Below are positions 6,405 through 10,639 of a stretch of 10,639 nucleotides of DNA, piece by piece (the stretch's first letter is position 1; each line of letters opens with the position of its first letter). A model generated the notes under the pieces. The model had not been told where the DNA came from. It searched no databases and was given only the letters and a program-made list of their open reading frames with translations. Source of the stretch: Candidatus Roizmanbacteria bacterium (GTDB lineage: Bacteria > Patescibacteriota > Microgenomatia > UBA1406 > GWC2-37-13); NCBI GenBank assembly GCA_013334845.1, contig JAAXWV010000034.1, positions 1 through 10,639 of the forward strand, read 5' to 3'. Position numbers and translations under genes: made by a program.

Positions 6405-7457
6405 ATGAAAGCTACTGACCAAGTCTCTCAACAAAAAAATCAAGCAGTACAGCTTGCCATTGAACAGATTCAAAAACAGTTTGGACGTGGTTCTATTATG
6501 CGGTTTGGTGAGGGTCCCACTGATGCAGTGGAAACATATCCCACCGGTATTATGTCGCTCGATGTTGCTTTGGGGGTTGGAGGAATCCCTAAGGGTCGCA
6601 TTATCGAAGTATTTGGACCGGAATCATCGGGAAAAACTACACTTTGTCTCTCTTTGATTGCTGAGGTACAAAAAGCCGCCGGCACCGCTGCGTTCATTGA
6701 TGCAGAACATGCAATTGATCCAGCATGGGCTCGTACTCTCGGAGTCAAGCTAGAGGATCTGCTCATCTCCCAACCCGACACGGGAGAACAGGCACTTGAA
6801 ATAACGGAATCTTTGATTCGATCAGGTGGAGTCGATTTAGTTGTTGTTGATTCGGTTGCTGCACTCGTACCAAAAGCAGAGATTGAAGGAGAAATGGGTG
6901 AGTCACAGATGGGACTTCAAGCTCGACTTATGTCACAAGCTCTGCGAAAGCTCACTGGTGTGGTATCAAAATCAAAAACAACCGTTGTCTTTACGAATCA
7001 ACTGCGACTAAAGATCGGAATCATGTTTGGAAATCCCGAGACAACTCCTGGCGGTTTGGCGCTGAAGTTCTATGCATCAATGCGTATGGATGTACGGAAG
7101 ATAGAGACTTTAAAGCGAAATAACGAGGTGTATGGCACACGTGTACGTGTGAAGGTGGTTAAGAACAAGATTGCGCCGCCTTTTAAAGAAGCAGAGTTTG
7201 TTATCACCGCCGATGGCATTGATCGTAATGAGGCATTAGTTGATGCGGCAATTGCTGCCGGAGTGTTAACTAAGAGTGGTGCATTTATTCGCTATGGGGA
7301 GAAACTCCTTGGGCAAGGAAAAGAGCAGGTAAAAGAGGCTATATCATCAGATGAAAAGCTCAAATCTATACTCACAAAAGGCGTACTTGATAAGTTGCTG
7401 TCCAAGGACGGGAAAAAAGAAGTTGCTAAGGAGCCAGTAAAAGTAGATGGTGAATAA
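6405..7457 (+). CDS. recA: RecA recombinase
   Basis: A 350-residue RecA, the normal bacterial length. It polymerises on single-stranded DNA and drives ATP-dependent strand exchange in recombinational repair. Visible motifs: the N-terminal polymerisation helix (about 9-35, ending QFGRGSIMRFGE), Walker A GPESSGKTT (71-79), FIDAEHAIDP, ISQPDTGEQALEI, the Walker B strand VVVDSVAALVP followed by the L1 region EIEGEMGESQMGLQAR, and the L2 region NQLRLKIGIMFGNPETTPGG. A C-terminal domain follows, ending in a charged tail rich in Lys, Glu and Asp. I use ATG 6405 (MKATDQVSQQ), not the in-frame ATG 6372, because 6372 lies inside the TATAAT box and adds 11 residues unlike RecA. No intein is present. It overlaps recX by 11 bases. 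Confidence 0.97.
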   Translation: MKATDQVSQQKNQAVQLAIEQIQKQFGRGSIMRFGEGPTDAVETYPTGIMSLDVALGVGGIPKGRIIEVFGPESSGKTTLCLSLIAEVQKAAGTAAFIDAEHAIDPAWARTLGVKLEDLLISQPDTGEQALEITESLIRSGGVDLVVVDSVAALVPKAEIEGEMGESQMGLQARLMSQALRKLTGVVSKSKTTVVFTNQLRLKIGIMFGNPETTPGGLALKFYASMRMDVRKIETLKRNNEVYGTRVRVKVVKNKIAPPFKEAEFVITADGIDRNEALVDAAIAAGVLTKSGAFIRYGEKLLGQGKEQVKEAISSDEKLKSILTKGVLDKLLSKDGKKEVAKEPVKVDGE

Positions 7458-7917
7458 TACAATTTTAAATAAGGCGTATTTTTATCTAAAATTTAGGCCA
7501 CGAACTATTGCAGAGACGAGAAGATATCTTCTCGAAAAGAGTGAGCTCTATCACTGGGCCCCATCAGAGATTAAGGAGGCGCTCCAGTATTTGCTCGAGG
7601 AGAAATATCTCGATGATGCTGCGTTTGTGGCTTGGTTTGTGGAATCTCGTCAAAGAACAAAACCGAAAAGTGTGAAAGTTCTGCAAAAGGAGCTTAAGCG
7701 GTATGGTGCCGACACGGAAGCAGTTGGACAATATTTTCTCTCCCATGAAAGTGATGAGTGGGCAGCTGCTTCCAAAGCTCTAGTTAGTCGATGGTCTCGT
7801 TATCGACCCCTTTCTCCCCCCGACCGCTTTAAAAAAGCTGCCTCTTTTTTGTCTCGGCGAGGGTTTTCATATGACGTTATTAAAAAAACTATTGCGCAGA
7901 TGGAGGAAACAGGGTAA
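7447..7917 (+). CDS. recX: regulatory protein RecX
   Basis: A 156-residue helical protein with the three-helix repeat pattern of RecX, typical in length. Characteristic segments are LNKAYFYLKFRPRTIAETRR near the N-terminus, then YLLEEKYLDDAAFVAWFVES and the repeat-like KVLQKELKRYGAD. Near the C-terminus is AASFLSRRGFSYDVIKKTI. RecX binds the RecA filament and restrains its activity. It starts inside the 3' end of recA (11-base overlap); AAGGAG at 7428-7433 lies 13 bases upstream of ATG 7447, so translation is probably coupled. GTG 7450 is an alternative start. Sequence identity is low in this family, so assignment leans on synteny with recA as well as the motif pattern. Confidence 0.88.
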   Translation: MVNNTILNKAYFYLKFRPRTIAETRRYLLEKSELYHWAPSEIKEALQYLLEEKYLDDAAFVAWFVESRQRTKPKSVKVLQKELKRYGADTEAVGQYFLSHESDEWAAASKALVSRWSRYRPLSPPDRFKKAASFLSRRGFSYDVIKKTIAQMEETG

Positions 7918-7934
7918 AATGAAAGCATTAAAAA

Positions 7935-7962
7935 TTGCTTGAAGAGGGTATATTATTATATT
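7935..7962 (+). promoter_or_regulatory. possible rny promoter
   Basis: TTGCTT at 7935-7940 and TATATT at 7957-7962, with a 16-base spacer, lie in the 131-base gap between recX and rny. The region is very A+T rich and overlapping -10-like boxes (TATTAT at 7951 and 7954) make the exact choice uncertain. A start near 7969 would give a leader of about 80 bases before ATG 8049, in which no Shine-Dalgarno site is visible. Confidence 0.3.
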
Positions 7963-8048
7963 TACATATTATGTCTATGAGTTATTTCTTAATAAAACGG
8001 AAATATTCATAATCTCTGACAACCTTCTTCAGGTTTGAACCGCAAGAT

Positions 8049-9503
8049 ATGTTCCAGAATTTATTCGATACGCTGTTTGGTAGCAAAAAACGCAAAGAAG
8101 TGCTGCAGACAGCTGAGCAACAGGCTAAAGAAATTCTCACAAAAGCCACTTCTGAGTCCAGCAAAATTAAACAGGACGCTCAGAGTGAGGCTCGTGAGGC
8201 AATGAATGAGGCGCTCTCTTTTGAGAAGCGGGTCGCTCATAAAGAGCAACAAATAGAAGAAAAAGATGCTCAACTTTCTCGTGAAAAAACATCGCTTGAA
8301 CGAGAAAAACAACATGTTGAGACAATGAAAAAAGATTTGGAGGAAAAACGTGATGCTATTCTTCAGAAGCTGGAAAAAGTTGGCCAGATGACCAAAGAGC
8401 AAGCCCGCAATCTGCTTCTGCAAGGCTGGGAAGAAAAGCTGAAGGCAGATATAGCAAAACAAATTAAGAGCTCAGAAGAAGAGGTAAAGCAAAAAGTTGA
8501 TGAAAAAGCAAAAGAAATGCTCGTTGACGCAATGCGGTATGGAGCATCAGATTATGTCGCTGAATACACCCTTTCGGTAGTTAATCTGCCAAGTGAGGAA
8601 TATAAAGGGAGAATTATTGGTAAAGACGGTCGCAATATTCGGGCATTCGAGATAGCAACAGGTGTAGATGTAGATCTTGAAGAGGAGGGGGTTATTCGCC
8701 TTTCTTCGTTCGATGCTGTGCGCAGAGAGATCGCTCGTATTTCGTTGGAGCGACTTATTAAGGATGGACGTATTCAGCCGCCTCGCATTGAGGAAATAGT
8801 TCGTAAAGCCAAAGAAGAAATTGATAAAACAATCTTCAAAGCTGGAGAAGAGCTTTGTCATCGTGTTGGTCTATTTAATCTCCCTCAGGAGATTGTGAAG
8901 ATGTTGGGACGATTTAAGTACCGTTATTCCTATGGGCAAAACATGATCCTTCACACTTTGGAAGAGACACGGATTGGAGTAGCTCTCGCTCACGAGCTGA
9001 AGGCTGATGTTAATACGGTAAAATTGGGCTGTATTCTCCATGATATCGGTAAAATTATTACCGACAAGGAGGGCTCTCACGTTGATCTCGGAGTTGAGTT
9101 ATTGAAAAAACATCGCTTCCCCCAGAATGTAGTAGACTGCGTAGCAGCACATCATGAAGATATCCCATTTCCATCGGTTGAGGCCATTATTGTTTATATT
9201 GCCGACGCCGTTTCAGGAGGTAGACCGGGAGCTCGTCACGAAGATCTACAGGAATATCTCAAGAGGATTAAGACTATTGAAGAAGTGGCTAAAACGAAAA
9301 AGAGCGTGCGCGAGGCATATGCTCTGCAGGCAGGACGCGAACTACGGGTCATTGTCAAATCAGATGAGGTTTCTGACGATGATGCAGTGGTACTTGCTGC
9401 AAAAATTAAAGAAGAGCTTGAACAAAAATTCGATGTTTTCCCCGGCCAAATTAAGATTACGGTAATTCGTGAATATCGTGCGGAAGCAACGACGAAGATT
9501 TAA
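8049..9503 (+). CDS. rny: ribonuclease Y, without the usual membrane anchor
   Basis: A 484-residue RNase Y, a metal-dependent endoribonuclease that initiates mRNA decay. Domains in order: a long charged coiled coil (about residues 12-165); a KH domain from about 175 with GRIIGKDGRN (187-196, GxxG = GKDG); an HD domain with LHTLEE (301-306), HD331-332 in LHDIGK, GSHVDLGVEL (342-351), AAHHED (366-371) and D386 in YIADAVSGGRPGAR; then a conserved C-terminal region ending in VIREYRAEA. B. subtilis RNase Y has about 520 residues and begins with a transmembrane helix. Here the protein begins MFQNLFDTLFGSKKRKE with no hydrophobic segment, and an in-frame TAA at 8010-8012 rules out a long upstream extension. 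It is therefore probably cytosolic or peripherally attached. It ends 19 bases before a strong terminator. Confidence 0.94.
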   Translation: MFQNLFDTLFGSKKRKEVLQTAEQQAKEILTKATSESSKIKQDAQSEAREAMNEALSFEKRVAHKEQQIEEKDAQLSREKTSLEREKQHVETMKKDLEEKRDAILQKLEKVGQMTKEQARNLLLQGWEEKLKADIAKQIKSSEEEVKQKVDEKAKEMLVDAMRYGASDYVAEYTLSVVNLPSEEYKGRIIGKDGRNIRAFEIATGVDVDLEEEGVIRLSSFDAVRREIARISLERLIKDGRIQPPRIEEIVRKAKEEIDKTIFKAGEELCHRVGLFNLPQEIVKMLGRFKYRYSYGQNMILHTLEETRIGVALAHELKADVNTVKLGCILHDIGKIITDKEGSHVDLGVELLKKHRFPQNVVDCVAAHHEDIPFPSVEAIIVYIADAVSGGRPGARHEDLQEYLKRIKTIEEVAKTKKSVREAYALQAGRELRVIVKSDEVSDDDAVVLAAKIKEELEQKFDVFPGQIKITVIREYRAEATTKI

Positions 9504-9522
9504 AATATCTGGCAAATTGCTG

Positions 9523-9553
9523 AAAAGGCGGGATCCAAACCCCGCCTTTTTTT
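9523..9553 (+). terminator. rho-independent terminator after rny
   Basis: AAAAGGCGGG (9523-9532), an eight-base loop, CCCGCCTTTT (9541-9550): a 10-bp stem with a G+C-rich core, running into seven T (9547-9553). This is a textbook intrinsic terminator, 20 bases past the rny stop. Confidence 0.93.
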
Positions 9554-9626
9554 ATAGCTTGTTGCGTATTGTCCTATGGCCTCAAATATGATATAGATTG
9601 TTACAATAAGATTGTTTTAATATAGA

Positions 9627-9655
9627 TTGACAAGAGGCCAAAAACTCACTATTCT
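9627..9655 (+). promoter_or_regulatory. HU gene promoter, canonical sigma-70 type
   Basis: A perfect -35 TTGACA at 9627-9632, a 17-base spacer and -10 TATTCT at 9650-9655. The predicted start is near 9662, giving a leader of about 46 bases with a Shine-Dalgarno site. The hexamer AGATTG occurs three times upstream at 9595, 9609 and 9624; the first and third copies are part of the 10-base repeat ATATAGATTG. Confidence 0.75.
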
Positions 9656-9690
9656 TTTAGTATTAATTTTAAGAATTCACATAGCTGAAA

Positions 9691-9698
9691 AGGGGGTG
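9691..9698 (+). promoter_or_regulatory. Shine-Dalgarno site of the HU gene
   Basis: AGGGGGTG lies nine bases before ATG 9708 and matches the anti-Shine-Dalgarno complement AGGAGGTG at seven of eight positions. It is the only strong ribosome-binding site in the window. It decides the start at 9708 against the upstream in-frame TTG at 9627, which is the -35 box. Confidence 0.8.
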
Positions 9699-9707
9699 AA
9701 AACGATT

Positions 9708-9980
9708 ATGTCAAAGGCAGATTTAGTTGCACAAGTTGCTAAAAAAGCAGGTTTAACCTCCAAAGCATCCAAAGATGCTGTGTCCGCAGTCTTTTCTTCT
9801 ATTGCTGATGCAATGAAAAGAGGAGAGAAGGTTGTAGTTACTGGATTTGGAACCTTCGTGGTTCGCAAGAGAGCATCTCGAAAAGGAAGAAATCCTCAAA
9901 CAGGTGCTGAGATTCAGATTCCATCGACAAAAACACCAGGATTCACCGCGGGAAAATCATTGAAAAGAATGATTAAATAA
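9708..9980 (+). CDS. HU family DNA-binding protein
   Basis: A 90-residue nucleoid protein, exactly the typical HU/IHF length. The N-terminal helix pair begins MSKADLVAQVAKKAGL, followed by the GFGTF turn (46-50) and the DNA-binding arm with RKGRNPQTGAEIQIP, including the NP pair whose proline inserts between base pairs. It ends in the usual FTAGKSLKRMIK helix. It bends and compacts DNA and acts as a dimer; homodimeric HU is more likely than IHF, but the two cannot be separated by sequence alone. It is monocistronic, with its own canonical promoter, Shine-Dalgarno site and terminator, consistent with high expression. Confidence 0.95.
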   Translation: MSKADLVAQVAKKAGLTSKASKDAVSAVFSSIADAMKRGEKVVVTGFGTFVVRKRASRKGRNPQTGAEIQIPSTKTPGFTAGKSLKRMIK

Positions 9981-9997
9981 CGCGTTTTTCTGAAGCC

Positions 9998-10028
9998 CCC
10001 CCATCGGAAACGGTGGGGGTTGTTTTTT
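9998..10028 (+). terminator. rho-independent terminator after the HU gene
   Basis: CCCCCATCG (9998-10006), a GAAA tetraloop, then CGGTGGGGG (10011-10019): a 9-bp stem with one G-U pair. It is followed by TTG and six T (10023-10028). The T-rich tail doubles as the -35 region (TTGTTT) of the next gene. Confidence 0.9.
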
Positions 10029-10048
10029 ATAAAGGTATTTGCTATTAT
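10020..10048 (+). promoter_or_regulatory. promoter of the DUF5667-like gene, leaderless geometry
   Basis: TTGTTT (10020-10025), a 17-base spacer ending in TGc, and TATTAT (10043-10048), so an extended -10 with a partial -35. Six bases follow before ATG 10055. The -35 lies inside the tail of the HU terminator. Confidence 0.6.
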
Positions 10049-10054
10049 AGAGCA

Positions 10055-10603
10055 ATGAAGAAAACGTTGCTTTTCTCTTTTCTCCTAACAGCAATTCTCG
10101 GAGGATCTTTTGTAACCCTCTACTTTTTTACTTATCCGGGAGCCACATTTGCAAATACTGACTCAAACACGAGCACCTATGAAATGCCCTATCCAGGAAT
10201 GCTTCCTGACAACCCTCTTTATTTGCTTAAGGAGACCCGTGACTATATGGTGGAATTCGGAACTCGTGATCCGTTAAGTAAGGCAGAGCTGAATCTCGTA
10301 TGTGCTGATAAGCATGTGTCTATGGGCGTGGAATTGGTGAAGAAAGGTAAAAATGCTCTTGCTTTGCGTTCGCTTGCCTCTAGCGAGGAGCATACAGCGC
10401 GAGCGATAGATGTGTTGGAAAAATCCATAAAACAAGGAGCTTCACCCTCTGGTGAATTGATGGTCAAATTAAAGGAAAGTAATGCTGAACATCTGACAAC
10501 TTATCTACGACTCATGGGAGAACTACCGGAAGGCGATACGGAAAAGCTGCAGGATATTATCATGGTGACGGAAAAGCTGCAGGAACGAATAAAAACACTT
10601 TAG
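10055..10603 (+). CDS. DUF5667-like exported or membrane-anchored protein
   Basis: A 182-residue protein of unknown function. Residues 1-3 (MKK) and a hydrophobic stretch (about 4-26) form a signal peptide or anchor; TFA before residue 34 is a possible signal peptidase site. The segment PGMLPDNPLYLLKETRDY (47-64) is the P-x-LPDxPLYxLK motif I associate with DUF5667 proteins, frequent in CPR bacteria and placed outside the membrane. The rest is predicted helical and charged (about 74-182), with a duplicated TEKLQ unit at 162-166 and 172-176. I infer an extracytoplasmic helical-bundle protein; its role is unknown. ATG 10055 is preferred to ATG 10013, which lies within the HU terminator, because a -10 box sits six bases before 10055 and the signal peptide starts there. 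Confidence 0.75.
   Translation: MKKTLLFSFLLTAILGGSFVTLYFFTYPGATFANTDSNTSTYEMPYPGMLPDNPLYLLKETRDYMVEFGTRDPLSKAELNLVCADKHVSMGVELVKKGKNALALRSLASSEEHTARAIDVLEKSIKQGASPSGELMVKLKESNAEHLTTYLRLMGELPEGDTEKLQDIIMVTEKLQERIKTL
10538..10584 (+). repeat. exact 17-base direct repeat within the DUF5667-like gene
   Basis: ACGGAAAAGCTGCAGGA occurs at 10538-10554 and again at 10568-10584, offset by 30 bases and so in frame. It encodes a repeated TEKLQ(D/E) unit in a helical region, an internal duplication of ten residues in period. Confidence 0.8.
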
Positions 10604-10639
10604 ATTGTCTTGTTTTTTTATCTTTGGTTTTGTCTTTTT

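Noticed and set aside
7923..7940. AAGCA/TGCTT inverted repeat after recX as a terminator
   Set aside because: The stem has only five pairs with an eight-base loop and no T run follows.
8061..8462. Open reverse-strand frame of 133 codons inside rny
   Set aside because: It is a shadow of the Lys/Glu-rich coiled coil read backwards, with a Phe/Leu-rich low-complexity product and no promoter or ribosome-binding signal.
9627..9707. Longer HU reading frame starting at TTG 9627
   Set aside because: That TTG is part of the -35 TTGACA, and a strong Shine-Dalgarno site fixes the start at ATG 9708.

Overview
The window is a compact stretch of bacterial chromosome with every supported gene on the + strand and very short intergenic gaps. 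I infer a small-genome Patescibacteria/CPR lineage, most likely Microgenomates-like. The reasons are the recA-recX-rny order, the secreted DUF5667-type protein, the AI-2E-type permease, tight gene packing and the near absence of Shine-Dalgarno sites. This assignment rests on recognition rather than on a search. UGA appears to be a normal stop, since it ends the NUDIX gene and is not used inside any frame.

Layout: a possible tail of an upstream gene (2-91); an AI-2E family permease, a NUDIX hydrolase and an FAD-dependent oxidoreductase, abutting or overlapping (176-3018); a GAF-ANTAR RNA-binding regulator (3026-3715); a 92-base structured leader followed by type I glutamine synthetase glnA (3852-5258); a hairpin; a UbiA-family membrane transferase resembling decaprenyl-phosphate phosphoribosyltransferase (5358-6287); recA and recX, overlapping (6405-7917); rny for RNase Y (8049-9503) with a strong terminator; the HU gene (9708-9980) with its own promoter, Shine-Dalgarno site and terminator; and a signal-anchored DUF5667-like protein (10055-10603). 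No gene-free stretch exceeds 300 bases.

Two systems stand out. First, the ANTAR gene lies directly upstream of glnA, and the glnA leader carries consecutive hairpins of the kind ANTAR proteins bind. One has a hexanucleotide loop with A at position 1 and G at position 4, exactly the ANTAR signature; the next also has a hexaloop with G at position 4. The synthetase has Trp at the position of the adenylylated Tyr of enterobacterial enzymes, so covalent control is unlikely. Together this suggests RNA-level control of nitrogen assimilation by a GAF-sensing antiterminator.

Second, four genes (permease, GAF-ANTAR, UbiA, DUF5667) share one start architecture: an extended -10 box TGnTAnnnT followed by exactly six bases and then ATG. 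That places the transcription start on the start codon and implies leaderless mRNAs. HU, with a canonical promoter and a clear Shine-Dalgarno site, is the contrast case.
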